Of a stretch of 64,000 bases of DNA, positions 17,387 to 27,500 are shown one piece after another. This stretch comes from Colwellia sp. 12G3 (GTDB lineage Bacteria; Pseudomonadota; Gammaproteobacteria; Enterobacterales; Alteromonadaceae). The notes below the pieces were generated by a model that was not told where the DNA came from, did no database searches, and was given only the letters and a program-made list of their open reading frames with translations. The stretch covers positions 620,001-684,000 of the forward strand of contig NZ_PJAQ01000068.1 of the NCBI RefSeq assembly GCF_002836775.1, given 5' to 3'. Numbering within the stretch: the first letter of the stretch is position 1; each line of letters starts with the position of its first letter. A program made the translations under genes and the position numbers.

Positions 17387-18352
17387 ATGTTCAAGTTCAA
17401 GTTCAATTCATTTATAACTTCAGTATTAAACGTGGAATCCACTTTGTTATACAATAATTTATTATCGATTATCGACAACTTATCCCAACTATTTATTCAA
17501 CTTCCGACTTTCTTTTATATTACTGTGGGCTTTATATCTTTGGCTATAGGAAGTTTTCTTAATGTTGTCATTTATCGCATCCCTAAAATAATGGAATATA
17601 GCTGGTATCATGATTGCCGCGAGTTTCTAGCCGATGAAGTTGCCGATATTAAAGCAAAAGAACTCACAAAAATTACTTTATCCAAACCCGATTCTACTTG
17701 TCCACATTGTGGTCATAAAATACGATTTTACGAAAACATTCCTTTACTGAGTTGGTTAGTACTAAAGGGAAAATGTAGCCAGTGTACAAATAAAATATCT
17801 GCTCGCTATCCTTTAGTTGAGCTGTCAACAATGCTGCTAAGCCTTGTTGTTGCCTATCATTTTGGTCCTACAATAACGACATTTTGGGTTTTATTATTAA
17901 CTTGGTGTTTGATTTCACTCACTATGATTGATTTTGACCATATGTTACTGCCCGATCAAATCACCTTGCCATTGTTATGGTTAGGTTTATTGATAAACAT
18001 AAATGGAACTTTTGTGCCTTTAACCGATGCCGTTATTGGCGCAGCCGTTGGTTATATGAGCCTGTACTCTGTCTTTTGGCTATTTAAACTCTTTACAGGC
18101 AAGGAAGGCATGGGCTTTGGTGACTTTAAGTTATTTGCTGTTTTTGGAGCCTGGCTCGGTTGGCAATTGTTGCCGTTACTCATTTTAATGGCATCGGTAG
18201 TTGGCGCAATTGTTGGCATTACTTTAGTGTTATTTAAAAACCATCAAAGAGAACAAGGCATTCCTTTTGGACCCTATTTAGCAGTAGCGGGTTGGATCAC
18301 GCTATTATGGGGTGAGGGCATTTGGTCATGGTACTTACAAAATATTCTTTGA
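17387..18352 (+). CDS. pilD: PilD, prepilin peptidase and N-methyltransferase
   Basis: Bifunctional inner-membrane aspartyl protease that cleaves prepilin leaders and methylates the new N-terminal Phe. The cytoplasmic loop has two CxxC pairs (CPHC, CSQC), so the methylase part is intact. Catalytic aspartates are in MIDFDHMLLPDQ and GMGFGDFKL. About eight membrane helices. 321 residues, slightly longer than the usual 290 because of an N-terminal extension of about 30 residues before FYITVGFISLAIGSFLNV. The extension begins in a TTCAAG triplet repeat and has no clear ribosome site, so a downstream start cannot be excluded. Confidence 0.95.
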   Translation: MFKFKFNSFITSVLNVESTLLYNNLLSIIDNLSQLFIQLPTFFYITVGFISLAIGSFLNVVIYRIPKIMEYSWYHDCREFLADEVADIKAKELTKITLSKPDSTCPHCGHKIRFYENIPLLSWLVLKGKCSQCTNKISARYPLVELSTMLLSLVVAYHFGPTITTFWVLLLTWCLISLTMIDFDHMLLPDQITLPLLWLGLLININGTFVPLTDAVIGAAVGYMSLYSVFWLFKLFTGKEGMGFGDFKLFAVFGAWLGWQLLPLLILMASVVGAIVGITLVLFKNHQREQGIPFGPYLAVAGWITLLWGEGIWSWYLQNIL

Positions 18353-18403
18353 TTCACAAGTTAAGTTATAAGTTACTCTCAATATGTCTGAGTTTTTTTA
18401 ATC

Positions 18404-19012
18404 ATGTCTAAACTAGTTATTGGTCTTACTGGCGGCATAGGTAGCGGTAAGACTACAGTTACTAATTACTTTGCAGAATTAGGTGTTGATATTATTGATG
18501 CTGATATCATCGCTAGAGAAGTAGTAGCGATTAACAGCCCTGCATTAAAAGCAATAGCTCAACACTTTGGTGATGATTATATACAAGCCGACGGTCAACT
18601 TAACCGAGCATTATTGCGTAGTCGTATATTTTCCAATAATGACGACAAACTTTGGTTGAATAACCTTTTACACCCTTTAATCCGAAGTCATCTTATCGAG
18701 CAAACTAATAAGGCGAAGAGCCCTTATTGTATTTTAGTTGCCCCTTTATTGATTGAAAATAATTTACTGCCTCTTGTCAATCAAGTATTGGTAGTTGATG
18801 TTAATGAAAGCACCCAATTAGAGAGAACCATGCAAAGAGATGGTACTTCATTACAAGAAGTTAAAGCGATATTAGCGAGTCAAACAAATCGAACTAAAAG
18901 ACTTAGCGTTGCCGATGATGTTATTAACAACGACACGACTAACCTAGCTGAAGTCAAAAAAATGGTTATATCATTGGATAAAAAGTATTTAGCCTTGACA
19001 AAAATGGTTTAA
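18404..19012 (+). CDS. coaE: Dephospho-CoA kinase
   Basis: Last step of coenzyme A synthesis: phosphorylation of dephospho-CoA at the 3'-OH. P-loop GLTGGIGSGKTTV at residues 7-19, then DADIIAREVV and LLHPLIRSHL, all typical. 202 residues, as in E. coli. Position after pilD and before zapD/yacG is the conserved gammaproteobacterial order. Confidence 0.96.
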   Translation: MSKLVIGLTGGIGSGKTTVTNYFAELGVDIIDADIIAREVVAINSPALKAIAQHFGDDYIQADGQLNRALLRSRIFSNNDDKLWLNNLLHPLIRSHLIEQTNKAKSPYCILVAPLLIENNLLPLVNQVLVVDVNESTQLERTMQRDGTSLQEVKAILASQTNRTKRLSVADDVINNDTTNLAEVKKMVISLDKKYLALTKMV

Positions 19013-19076
19013 AAATCAACAATAAAATAATCCATTATTTATTTACACTTCAGGTTAACAGGTTTCAAAACGTTGT

Positions 19077-19829
19077 ATGTCTACGGTCTTATATGAACAT
19101 CCGCTCAATGAGCGCATACGAAATTATTTAAAAATTGAGCAACTATTCGCTCAGGCATATTCATGCCTTAGTGGAGACATCAGCATAAAGACGAGTCATC
19201 AAGTATTTTTTAATGCGTTATTTTCTATTTTAGATACTTTAGAGCGTAACGATGTGCGTGGTGATTTAATTAAAGACTTAGAAAAACTAGAACAAAACCT
19301 CGTTGTTTGGTCCAAAGCTCCTGATGTTGATACTAGCGCCCTTGAGAAAAATCTAACTGAGACGGTTAAATTAGTTAGTCACCTTAGAATTTCCCGCCCT
19401 ACTTGGATGCAACTTAAAGAAGATAAATTGCTCTCCTGTTTGAAACAACGTTTTGCCATTCAAGGGGGAAGCTCAAGCTTTGATCTACCACAATTACATT
19501 TCTGGCTTCATCAAGATGAAGAGAAAATTAGACTAGAAATACAGCAATGGCTAAATTTACTGAGTGATATATCCTCTGCACTAGCCCTTGTGCTCAAATT
19601 CATCCGTCTACGCGCTGAGTTTGAAACTATTGAAGCTGATAGTGGCTTTTACCAAGATAATGGTGAAGGGCTTTTATTATTGCGAATAAAGTTAGCTAAA
19701 GATGCTGCATATTACCCAACAATAAGTGGTAACAAATTCCGATACTCGATACGTTTTATGCTACCTTGCCAACATACAGGTAGACGCTATGCCAACCAAG
19801 CAACGGTGTTTCAATTAGCGCGTTGCTAA
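19077..19829 (+). CDS. zapD: ZapD, FtsZ-bundling cell division protein
   Basis: Cytoplasmic dimeric protein that crosslinks FtsZ filaments through the FtsZ C-terminal tail. Family signatures: YEHPLNERIRNYLKIEQLF at the N-terminus, RPTWMQLKEDKLL and QLHFWLHQD in the middle. 250 residues versus 247 in E. coli YacF. Its FtsZ partner is encoded at 26217-27377. Confidence 0.95.
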   Translation: MSTVLYEHPLNERIRNYLKIEQLFAQAYSCLSGDISIKTSHQVFFNALFSILDTLERNDVRGDLIKDLEKLEQNLVVWSKAPDVDTSALEKNLTETVKLVSHLRISRPTWMQLKEDKLLSCLKQRFAIQGGSSSFDLPQLHFWLHQDEEKIRLEIQQWLNLLSDISSALALVLKFIRLRAEFETIEADSGFYQDNGEGLLLLRIKLAKDAAYYPTISGNKFRYSIRFMLPCQHTGRRYANQATVFQLARC

Positions 19830-19914
19830 CATTATTGAAAGCAGGCTAATTATTCCATCGCCTAAAATTTCGTGTATAATTAGTATCACTTCACCCTTTA
19901 AATAAAATAAACCC

Positions 19915-20151
19915 ATGACCTTAAAAGTTCCCTGTCCTCAATGTAAAACAGCTGTTGTCTGGCAAGAAAGTAGCGAATATCGACCTTTCTGCAGTAAACG
20001 ATGCCAACTTATTGATCTAGGAGAATGGGCTGACGAAGGACACAAAATCAGCCAAAACATTCAAGTAGACACTGTTTTATCAGAAGAGATGTTAGATGCA
20101 ATGGAAGATGAGTTTTTACTTAATAATAAGTTTTTTGTTGAACCAGAATAA
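19915..20151 (+). CDS. yacG: YacG, zinc-binding DNA gyrase inhibitor
   Basis: Small zinc protein that binds GyrB. Zinc ligands CPQC (residues 6-9) and FCSKRC, then the family stretch [12 protein letters not shown]. The C-terminus is acidic and tail-like. 78 residues (E. coli 65). Separate by 85 bp from zapD; convergent with mutT. Confidence 0.93.
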   Translation: MTLKVPCPQCKTAVVWQESSEYRPFCSKRCQLIDLGEWADEGHKISQNIQVDTVLSEEMLDAMEDEFLLNNKFFVEPE

Positions 20152-20176
20152 CGTTACCTGCACTAGAAAAAGCCTG

Positions 20177-20611
20177 CTAGAAGTGTTTTTCTAAGAGCTT
20201 GTCGATAATAGCTTTGTTAGCCTCTGGAAAATCTAACGTCTCAAAGTCATTCAATGTATACCAACCTTGACCTTGTCCTTCTTGTGCACTGGGCTCACCA
20301 ATAAAGTTATCAACAATAAAAACCTCTAAACAGACACTTTTATCAGCCTTTCCACTTCCTTCTTTAGCTAGGTAAGTATGTTCAATTTTAATTAACGGCT
20401 GGCAAGATAAGACATCAATCGCCACTTCCTCTTTAAGCTCTCTAGCGAGCGCTTGAGCAACCGTTTCATCTTTTTCCACCTTACCACCTGGAAACTCCCA
20501 TTTTCCTCCCTGATGAGCCTCTTGCAATCGCTTAGTTAAGAAATAGAGAGTACCTTCTTCTTCACAACATCTTGTAATAACCCCTACCGCAACGTGAACA
20601 ACTTTATTCAT
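20177..20611 (-). CDS. mutT: MutT, 8-oxo-dGTP diphosphatase
   Basis: Nudix hydrolase that cleans oxidised dGTP from the nucleotide pool. The Nudix box is complete: GGKVEKDETVAQALARELKEEV (in part), matching G-x5-E-x7-REUXEEXGU. 144 residues (E. coli 129). It lies downstream of secA, as in E. coli, but separated from it by a strong terminator at 20635-20660. Confidence 0.9.
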   Translation of the reverse strand: MNKVVHVAVGVITRCCEEEGTLYFLTKRLQEAHQGGKWEFPGGKVEKDETVAQALARELKEEVAIDVLSCQPLIKIEHTYLAKEGSGKADKSVCLEVFIVDNFIGEPSAQEGQGQGWYTLNDFETLDFPEANKAIIDKLLEKHF

Positions 20612-20634
20612 AATTTCTCTACTGTATATAATAA

Positions 20635-20663
20635 AAAAGCCAGTCTATTGACTGGCTTTTATT
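20635..20663. terminator. Terminator between secA and mutT
   Basis: Perfect 11-bp stem AAAAGCCAGTC / GACTGGCTTTT with loop TATT. On the minus strand it lies 20 bases after the secA stop and only 24 bases before the mutT start, so mutT must be read by read-through. Confidence 0.85.
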
Positions 20664-20680
20664 GATAACAAGTTTAGCTA

Positions 20681-23362
20681 TTAAGCTAACTTGCCATGAC
20701 ATTGTTTATATTTCTTACCTGAACCACACGGGCAAGGCTCATTTCGACCTACGCGAGGAGATTGAGCTTGCTCACTAGGGCTTGATGCCGATTGATGTTG
20801 AAAATCCATAGGAATTTCTTCAGACTTTCGATGTTGCTCTTCAACCGCTTCAACATCTGACTCAGCACGAATTTGTACTTTAGATAAAATGCCCACAACA
20901 TCATATTTCAAGTTATCTAACATTTCTGTAAACAACTCAAAAGATTCACGCTTAAATTCTTGCTTTGGATTTTTTTGTGCATGAGCACGCAGTCCGATAC
21001 CTTGACGAAGGTGATCCATCGCTGATAAATGTTCTTTCCAATGCGAATCTAAGCTTTGTAACATGACTGCTTTTTCAAACTGGCGTAAAACATCAGGACC
21101 AACAGCTTCTTCTTTATCTTTATAAGCTTGTTCAAATTCAGTAATGATCTTTTCGCGTAAGCTTTCTTCATGAAGTTTACTGTCTTCTTCAAGCCATTTT
21201 GCGATAGGTAACTCTGTTGAATAGTCACCTTTTAATTGTTCTTCAAGGCCCTGAACATCCCACATTTCGTCTAATGATTGTCGTGGAATGTGCTGATCAA
21301 TAACTCCATTAATCACATCACCACGAATAGCACTAACGACTTCGCCAATTTCATCATTATCAAGTAATTCATTACGTTGCTCGTAGATAACACCACGTTG
21401 ATCATTAGCAACGTCATCATATTCTAGTAACTGCTTACGCATATCAAAGTTACGACCTTCAACTTTGCGCTGAGCATTCTCAATACTACGAGTCACCCAA
21501 GGGTGTTCAATCGCTTCACCGTGTTCCATACCTAACTTACGCATCATATTAGAAATACGTTCAGAGGCAAATATACGCATCAATGAATCTTCCATTGATA
21601 AGTAAAAACGGGTAGAACCTTCATCACCTTGACGTCCCGAACGGCCACGAAGTTGATTATCGATACGTCTAGACTCATGTCTTTCTGTTGCGACTATATG
21701 CAAGCCACCTAACTCAAGTACACGATCATGGTCAATTTTCCACTGCGCTTTAGCTTTCGCTATATCATCTTCAGTAGGGTTTGTTAATTTAGCGATAATC
21801 GCATCTAAATTACCACCTAAAACGATATCCGTACCACGACCTGCCATATTGGTAGCGATAGTAACGGCGTTTTCTTTACCAGCATCAGCAACAATTTCGG
21901 CTTCCTGTTGGTGGAACTTAGCATTAAGCACTTTGTGTTTAATTTTTTCTTTTTTCAAGAAGTCAGATAAGAATTCCGAAGTTTCGATAGCAATAGTACC
22001 CACAAGTACTGGTTGTCCTCGCTTCACGCAATCTTGAATGTCAGCAAGAATAGCTTCAAATTTTTCGTCTGTTGTTAAGTAAATCAAATCAGCCATGTCC
22101 TTACGAATCATTGGTTGATTAGTAGGAATGATAACAGTCTCTAGACCATAAATGTGATTGAACTCGAAAGCTTCAGTATCCGCAGTACCCGTCATACCGG
22201 ATAGCTTTTCATAAATTCTGAAATAGTTTTGGAAAGTTATAGAAGCGAGTGTTTGGTTTTCATTTTGAATATTAACGCCTTCTTTCGCTTCAACTGCTTG
22301 ATGAAGACCTTCAGACCAACGACGTCCTTCCATCGTACGACCGGTGTGTTCATCAACAATAACTATTTCGTCATCTTTAACAATATAATCGACATCTTTA
22401 TGAAATAACTTATGTGCACGAAGTGCGGCCATAACATGGTGCAATAAGGTTATATTAGCGGCTGAAAATAAAGTGTCGCCTTCTGTTAATAACTCTTTTT
22501 CTACCATGATCTCTTCAATATGAATTTGACCACGCTCTGTTAGATATACTTGTTTAGCTTTTTCATCAATAGTGAAGTCACCCGTGCTCTCTTCACCTTC
22601 TTTATCTTCTTCTTCTTGCTGTTCAAGCGTTGGCACTAGGGTATTAATGATTTTATATAATGCTGAACTATCTTCAGCTTGACCTGAAATAATAAGCGGT
22701 GTTCTAGCTTCATCAATTAAGATTGAATCTACTTCATCAATAATTGCAAAATGTAGTGGTTTTTGAGAGCGTTCTTGTGGAGAGAACACCATATTGTCAC
22801 GTAAATAATCAAAACCAAATTCGTTATTAGTACCGTAAGTGATATCTGATTGATAAGCAGCTTGCTTACCTTCAGTTGTCATACCAGCAACGTTACAACC
22901 TACAGTCATCCCAAGAAATTCAAATAAAGGACGACTCCAATCTGCATCACGCGTAGCTAGGTAATCATTCACGGTAATAACATGCACACCTTTACCGGTT
23001 AGCGCATTAAGATATGATGGTAAAGTTGCCGTTAGGGTTTTACCTTCACCAGTACGCATTTCAGCAATTTTGCCGTCATTAAGTACCATGCCGCCAATCA
23101 TTTGCACATCGAAATGACGCATACCAAAGACACGTTTACTCGCTTCCCTAACTACAGCAAAAGCTTCTGCTAATAATTGCTCTACCGTTTCACCTTGACT
23201 AAATCGCTCTTTAAACTCACTCGTTTTGGCTTTTAATTCTTCATCACTTAACGCTTCTAAAACAGGTTCAAGTGCGTTGATTTTATTTACTTCTTTGCCC
23301 ATTTGTTTTAGTAATCTATCATTTCGACTACCAAATATTTTTGTTAACAAACTTCCAAACAT
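20681..23362 (-). CDS. secA: SecA, preprotein translocase ATPase
   Basis: Motor ATPase pushing preproteins through SecYEG. Walker [10 protein letters not shown] near residue 107, [15 protein letters not shown] (DEAD-type Walker B) near 210, RGRQG-type motif [11 protein letters not shown] in the second helicase domain, preprotein crosslinking and helical scaffold regions in order, and the C-terminal zinc finger [14 protein letters not shown] for SecB. 893 residues, full length. No SecM-type arrest gene lies upstream; that position is taken by the M23 peptidase. Confidence 0.98.
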   Translation of the reverse strand: MFGSLLTKIFGSRNDRLLKQMGKEVNKINALEPVLEALSDEELKAKTSEFKERFSQGETVEQLLAEAFAVVREASKRVFGMRHFDVQMIGGMVLNDGKIAEMRTGEGKTLTATLPSYLNALTGKGVHVITVNDYLATRDADWSRPLFEFLGMTVGCNVAGMTTEGKQAAYQSDITYGTNNEFGFDYLRDNMVFSPQERSQKPLHFAIIDEVDSILIDEARTPLIISGQAEDSSALYKIINTLVPTLEQQEEEDKEGEESTGDFTIDEKAKQVYLTERGQIHIEEIMVEKELLTEGDTLFSAANITLLHHVMAALRAHKLFHKDVDYIVKDDEIVIVDEHTGRTMEGRRWSEGLHQAVEAKEGVNIQNENQTLASITFQNYFRIYEKLSGMTGTADTEAFEFNHIYGLETVIIPTNQPMIRKDMADLIYLTTDEKFEAILADIQDCVKRGQPVLVGTIAIETSEFLSDFLKKEKIKHKVLNAKFHQQEAEIVADAGKENAVTIATNMAGRGTDIVLGGNLDAIIAKLTNPTEDDIAKAKAQWKIDHDRVLELGGLHIVATERHESRRIDNQLRGRSGRQGDEGSTRFYLSMEDSLMRIFASERISNMMRKLGMEHGEAIEHPWVTRSIENAQRKVEGRNFDMRKQLLEYDDVANDQRGVIYEQRNELLDNDEIGEVVSAIRGDVINGVIDQHIPRQSLDEMWDVQGLEEQLKGDYSTELPIAKWLEEDSKLHEESLREKIITEFEQAYKDKEEAVGPDVLRQFEKAVMLQSLDSHWKEHLSAMDHLRQGIGLRAHAQKNPKQEFKRESFELFTEMLDNLKYDVVGILSKVQIRAESDVEAVEEQHRKSEEIPMDFQHQSASSPSEQAQSPRVGRNEPCPCGSGKKYKQCHGKLA

Positions 23363-23452
23363 CTTATTTAAACCATTTAGTGAGAATTATTAGTGGCTAT
23401 AATTGCCACCATTCTTGAATTTATTATTATAACCGCTTAACGTTTTAGCTGG

Positions 23453-24349
23453 CTACTTCCCTTTGCGATAAACAAACTTAATTGGGTCAATTTGCTTATT
23501 ATTTCGTAAAATTTCATAATGAACATGTGGCCCAGTGGAGCGGCCGGTACTACCCATACGTGCAATCTTTTGCCCTTTATTTACGACATCACCGACATTT
23601 ACCAGTAAATTTTTATTATGACCATAGCGTGTAATTAAGCCATCACCATGATTAATTTCAATTAGATTTCCATAACCATAACGCTTACTTGCCCATGTGA
23701 TAACTCCAGAAGCAGTAGCAATAATGGCGGTATCTTCTTTGCCTGCAAAATCGACACCTTTGTGCATGGTTGGTTTACCATTAAAGGGGTCTTTACGAAC
23801 GCCATAGTAAGAGGATAACCAGCCTTTGACTATTGGTCGACCCGATAAGTAACCATTATTTTGTATATGGTGACCAAAGTTTAAAGATTCAAGCATTTGT
23901 AGTTGTTTTTCTTCATAATTTATCTTACTTTCAAAATGCTCGATTTCAATAAAGAGTTGTTCTAGTGTTTTATCATTGACTAAAAAGGTATTCGATACAG
24001 GGCCACCACTAACGGGTAGCTGATTGAAGTTAAATTCTTTTGCTGGAATGTTAGCGTCATCTGCTAAGCGTTCACCTAGCGCATTTAAACGCAACACTTG
24101 GCTTTGTAATTCGGCTAGCTTGATAGTTAAGGCGGTAATTTTTTGATCTTCAACATGTATTGGTGCTGAGTTAACTTGTGCTAAAACTTGGTATTTTTCG
24201 CCATTAGGTTGCAATTTATTACTAACAAGTAGATGAACAACTAGCCCTGAAATTAGCGCAAAGGCAAACACCGCGGATAACCAATGCAATTTAGTTAATC
24301 GCATTGAAAATCTGACGTTCTTTCCACGGTATAGTAGTGTTAAACTCAT
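23453..24349 (-). CDS. M23-family (LytM-type) membrane-anchored peptidase
   Basis: Predicted murein endopeptidase or regulator. One N-terminal membrane helix (about residues 22-45), a coiled-coil region with KITALTIKLAELQSQVLRLN (about 68-87), then the LytM domain with HKGVDFAG, GYGNLIEINHGDG, and GPHVHYEIL near the C-terminus. The metal ligands (H of MHKGVDFAG with D, and HxH of HVHYE) are present, so catalysis is plausible. 298 residues. It stands just upstream of secA and divergent to dciA, a common arrangement in Alteromonadales and Vibrio. Confidence 0.88.
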   Translation of the reverse strand: MSLTLLYRGKNVRFSMRLTKLHWLSAVFAFALISGLVVHLLVSNKLQPNGEKYQVLAQVNSAPIHVEDQKITALTIKLAELQSQVLRLNALGERLADDANIPAKEFNFNQLPVSGGPVSNTFLVNDKTLEQLFIEIEHFESKINYEEKQLQMLESLNFGHHIQNNGYLSGRPIVKGWLSSYYGVRKDPFNGKPTMHKGVDFAGKEDTAIIATASGVITWASKRYGYGNLIEINHGDGLITRYGHNKNLLVNVGDVVNKGQKIARMGSTGRSTGPHVHYEILRNNKQIDPIKFVYRKGK

Positions 24350-24418
24350 AGGACTCTATTTCGGTTAATTTGTTCAGTAGCTTTTATTACTGAATTTTGC
24401 TAATTTTTGGTGACAACA

Positions 24419-24925
24419 ATGGCTAGAAAATCAAAAGTCCCTATTAATATGTCAGCCCTATTGCAAACTACGACAGGCACTTTGGCACATATTCAAACAA
24501 AAACCAACTCTTTGACTATTTTGGCGGACATTGTACGGCAAATTTGCCCTGATTTACCAGTTGATGCTTGGCATATTGCAAATTGCCGACATGACACCCT
24601 AATTATAGAGGTGAAATCACCGGTCTGGGGACAAAGATTACAGTTTGAACGTAATACCATTTGCAATGCATTAATGAAGAGTACTGACGGTACTTTTAGC
24701 AAAATTGAAATTAAAGTTAATCCGCAGGGTTTCCGCCAGCAGCGACATCAAGTTACCGAAAAAACGCGTGCTGATCTTTTACAACTTGCTCAAGCTGTGG
24801 CACCGAAAAATAATGCCGTGGTAAATGAAAAAACAGCAAAACAGTTTCTTGAAATAGCTAAAAATGCACCAAAAGGCTTGAAGGAAAAACTTGAAAAGTT
24901 AGCGAGAGTTGCAGGAAGAAGGTAG
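24419..24925 (+). CDS. dciA: DciA, DnaB helicase operator/loader (DUF721)
   Basis: DciA is the ancestral bacterial protein needed to load the replicative helicase DnaB in species without DnaC. The N-terminal KH-like DUF721 domain is seen in LADIVRQICPDLPVDAWHIANCRHDTLIIEV..SPVWGQRLQF (in outline, about residues 35-90), with the WGQRLQ signature. The C-terminal half is basic, helical and probably flexible. ATG 24419 is preferred over an in-frame TTG at 24407 because GGTG precedes it. 168 residues. Confidence 0.88.
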   Translation: MARKSKVPINMSALLQTTTGTLAHIQTKTNSLTILADIVRQICPDLPVDAWHIANCRHDTLIIEVKSPVWGQRLQFERNTICNALMKSTDGTFSKIEIKVNPQGFRQQRHQVTEKTRADLLQLAQAVAPKNNAVVNEKTAKQFLEIAKNAPKGLKEKLEKLARVAGRR

Positions 24926-24947
24926 CTAGAGTCGACAATTAAACTCT

Positions 24948-24996
24948 GCGAACATTGTCGTCACTATTATTTAGGAGTGCTGAATGTTCGCATTTT
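24948..24996 (+). terminator. Terminator-like hairpin after dciA
   Basis: Stem GCGAACATT / AATGTTCGC with a nested CACT/AGTG pair, followed by ATTTT. It lies between the convergent dciA and lpxC. Confidence 0.65.
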
Positions 24997-25015
24997 AAAG
25001 CAGATTGATAATAGG

Positions 25016-25933
25016 TTAAAATGCTGTCGCATTTATCTCCTGATATTCTATAGGTGAGGCTTTATCACCTTCATATGTTACCCATTCCCATGAGTCAGTC
25101 TGTTTAAAAACTTCTCTAAGTAATAAGTTATTTAAGCCATGTCCAGATTTAAAGGCATTTAATTCACCTAAAATACTCGCACTGCACATATAAAGATCGC
25201 CAATAGCATCAAGTATCTTATGCTTTACGAACTCATCATCATAACGTAATTCATTTTTATTCAGCATACGATAATTATCAAGTACTATGGCATTTTCTAA
25301 ACTGCCACCTAATGCTAAATTATGAGAGCGCAAAAATTCGATATCTTTCATAAAACCGAACGTTCGAGCACGACTAATTTCTTTAATATAAGAGCAACTA
25401 GAAAAGTCCATGCTCATGGTCTGGCAAGTTTTTTCTATTACAGGATGTTCAAATTCAATTGAAAAATTGACTCTAAAACCTTCATAAGGCAATAACTCTG
25501 CCCATTTGTCACCCTCTTCAACACGAATTGGCTTTTTAATACGTAGAAAACGTTTAGGCACATTTAATGTCTCAATGCCAACCGATTGTATCAAGTAAAC
25601 GAAAGGTAAAGCACTGCCATCCATAATTGGGATTTCAGCCGAATCAACATCGACAATTAAATTATCAATGCCTAAGCCAGCAAGAGCAGAGAGTAAGTGC
25701 TCAACAGTTGATACTTTAACTTGCTGTTCGTTAACTAAACAGGTACATAACGTTGTTTCGCCCACAGCTTCTGGTGTCGCTTTGATATCAACCACAGGGT
25801 TAAGATCAATACGACGGAAAACAATACCGGTGTTTGCTGGTGCAGGACGGAGAGTAACCTGCACTTTTTCACCTTTATGTAAACCAACACCAACTGTTGA
25901 CACACTTGTTTTTAATGTACGTTGCTTAATCAT
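25016..25933 (-). CDS. lpxC: LpxC, UDP-3-O-acyl-N-acetylglucosamine deacetylase
   Basis: Zinc enzyme for the committed step of lipid A synthesis. Zinc ligands: His in [12 protein letters not shown] (about residue 79) and the H-x3-D of [11 protein letters not shown] (about 238-242); the general acid His is in [10 protein letters not shown] (about 265). The [11 protein letters not shown] loop is present. 305 residues, as in E. coli. At the end of the dcw cluster after ftsZ. Structured intergenic RNA precedes it (25998-26107). Confidence 0.98.
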   Translation of the reverse strand: MIKQRTLKTSVSTVGVGLHKGEKVQVTLRPAPANTGIVFRRIDLNPVVDIKATPEAVGETTLCTCLVNEQQVKVSTVEHLLSALAGLGIDNLIVDVDSAEIPIMDGSALPFVYLIQSVGIETLNVPKRFLRIKKPIRVEEGDKWAELLPYEGFRVNFSIEFEHPVIEKTCQTMSMDFSSCSYIKEISRARTFGFMKDIEFLRSHNLALGGSLENAIVLDNYRMLNKNELRYDDEFVKHKILDAIGDLYMCSASILGELNAFKSGHGLNNLLLREVFKQTDSWEWVTYEGDKASPIEYQEINATAF

Positions 25934-25997
25934 ATCAGCCTTGCTTACTTTGCTTTATATTAGTTAATAAATGCAATTACTTAGGTGAAGGTTCTAA

Positions 25998-26107
25998 TTA
26001 GCGACTTAAGCTATTTACAACACTTCACTCACCGCAATTTATCCCATCGTTAAGATGAACAAATCACCAACACCATTAAATTTAGGCATTAAGTCGCTAA
26101 ATTTAAT
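25998..26107 (-). promoter_or_regulatory. Two mutually exclusive hairpins between ftsZ and lpxC
   Basis: TTAGCGACTTAA (25998-26009) is perfectly complementary to TTAAGTCGCTAA (26089-26100). The second arm overlaps a separate 10-bp stem ATTAAATTTA (26075-26084) / TAAATTTAAT (26098-26107). Both cannot form together, the layout of an attenuator. The purpose (adjusting lpxC expression relative to ftsZ) is inference. Confidence 0.45.
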
Positions 26108-26216
26108 GATTAAAGCCGCTTTGCCACTTTAATCGGCGCATAATATATCAAAAAAAAGCGCTAAAATCAAAAATACCAATAACAACGCGAGTTAATTGAT
26201 ACCTTTTGAGTCATAG

Positions 26217-27377
26217 TTAGTCAGCTTGCTTACGTAAAAATGCCGGTATATCTAGATAAGTATCTAAGTCTGTTGCCGCTACTTTTTGTGCATTACTATC
26301 CGTCATGGCTATAGCATCAGTAGCTATTTTAACCTGCGGAGCTGCTGGTGTATAATCACCACCCACTACTTTTGGTTCTGCCATTGGCATAGGATTAACT
26401 AAGGTAATATCAGGTTTACTTTCAGCGCCAATACCCGTAGCAACAACCGTAACGCGAAGTTCATCAGTCATGTCCATATCAATGACAGCACCCACAACAA
26501 CAGTAGCATTTTCAGAAGCAAACGCTTTAACGGCATTACCAACGGTTTCAAACTCATCGATGCTAATATCCATGCCTGCAGTAATGTTCACTAAAATACC
26601 GCGGGCACCTGCTAAATCGACATCTTCAAGTAAAGGACTCGAAATAGCTGCATCAGCTGCTTCTTGCGCTCTATCATCACCAGATGCAGTTCCAGATCCC
26701 ATCATGGCAGTACCCATCTCAGACATTACCGTTTTCACATCCGCAAAATCGACGTTTATTAAACCTGGACGAGTAATTAGCTCCGCAATACCTTGCACTG
26801 CGCCAAGTAGCACATTATTTGCCGCTTTAAAGGCATCTAATAAACTTGTGCCAGGGCCAAGTACTTTCAGTAATTTTTCATTCGGAATAGTTATAAGTGA
26901 ATCAACGCTTTTAGATAAAAACTCAATGCCTTGGTCGGCATAGTTCATTCGCTTTTTACCTTCAAATGGGAAGGGTTTAGTTACGACTGCAACCGTTAAA
27001 ATCCCCATTTCTTTTGCAATTGCAGCAACCACTGGTGCTGCACCAGTACCTGTACCACCGCCCATACCAGCAGCGATAAAGACCATATCGGCACCTTGCA
27101 AAGCTTGCTTAATTGTTTCTCTGTCTTCTTCAGCTGCACAACGGCCAATTTCAGGATTAGCACCCGCACCTAAGCCTTTTGTTACATCGGCGCCAAGCTG
27201 TAGAGTGACATTGGCAGAAGAATTACGTAGCGCTTGAGAATCAGTGTTGGCCGTAATAAACTCTACACCTTCAATCGTTTGTAAAACCATGTGCTCAACA
27301 GCATTACCACCACCGCCACCAACACCAATAACTTTAATTGTTGCTTCTGCGCTATGGTCTTCCATTAATTCAAACAT
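26217..27377 (-). CDS. ftsZ: FtsZ, tubulin-like cell division GTPase
   Basis: Polymerising GTPase that forms the Z ring. Tubulin signature GGGTGTGAAPVVA at about residues 105-117, GGGGNAVEHM near the N-terminus, T7 loop with NVDFADVKTVM. The variable linker is followed by the conserved C-terminal peptide LDIPAFLRKQAD, which binds FtsA, ZipA and ZapD. 386 residues. Last division gene of the cluster. Confidence 0.98.
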   Translation of the reverse strand: MFELMEDHSAEATIKVIGVGGGGGNAVEHMVLQTIEGVEFITANTDSQALRNSSANVTLQLGADVTKGLGAGANPEIGRCAAEEDRETIKQALQGADMVFIAAGMGGGTGTGAAPVVAAIAKEMGILTVAVVTKPFPFEGKKRMNYADQGIEFLSKSVDSLITIPNEKLLKVLGPGTSLLDAFKAANNVLLGAVQGIAELITRPGLINVDFADVKTVMSEMGTAMMGSGTASGDDRAQEAADAAISSPLLEDVDLAGARGILVNITAGMDISIDEFETVGNAVKAFASENATVVVGAVIDMDMTDELRVTVVATGIGAESKPDITLVNPMPMAEPKVVGGDYTPAAPQVKIATDAIAMTDSNAQKVAATDLDTYLDIPAFLRKQAD

Positions 27378-27500
27378 TATCTCTCTCCGTTTTACTTACA
27401 ATAACTTAAAATTTTTAATAAACTGTTGTTAAATGTTACTTTCTTAACGACAACTCGATATAGCTGTTATTTCCATTATACAGCTCTCAACATAATTTCT

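Noticed and set aside
23363..23452. SecM-like arrest peptide upstream of secA
   Set aside because: No open frame with a signal and arrest-like sequence fits in the 90 bases between the M23 gene and secA.
26470..26943. 157-codon plus-strand frame opposite ftsZ
   Set aside because: Antisense shadow of a conserved essential gene; Ser/Ala-rich and without motifs.
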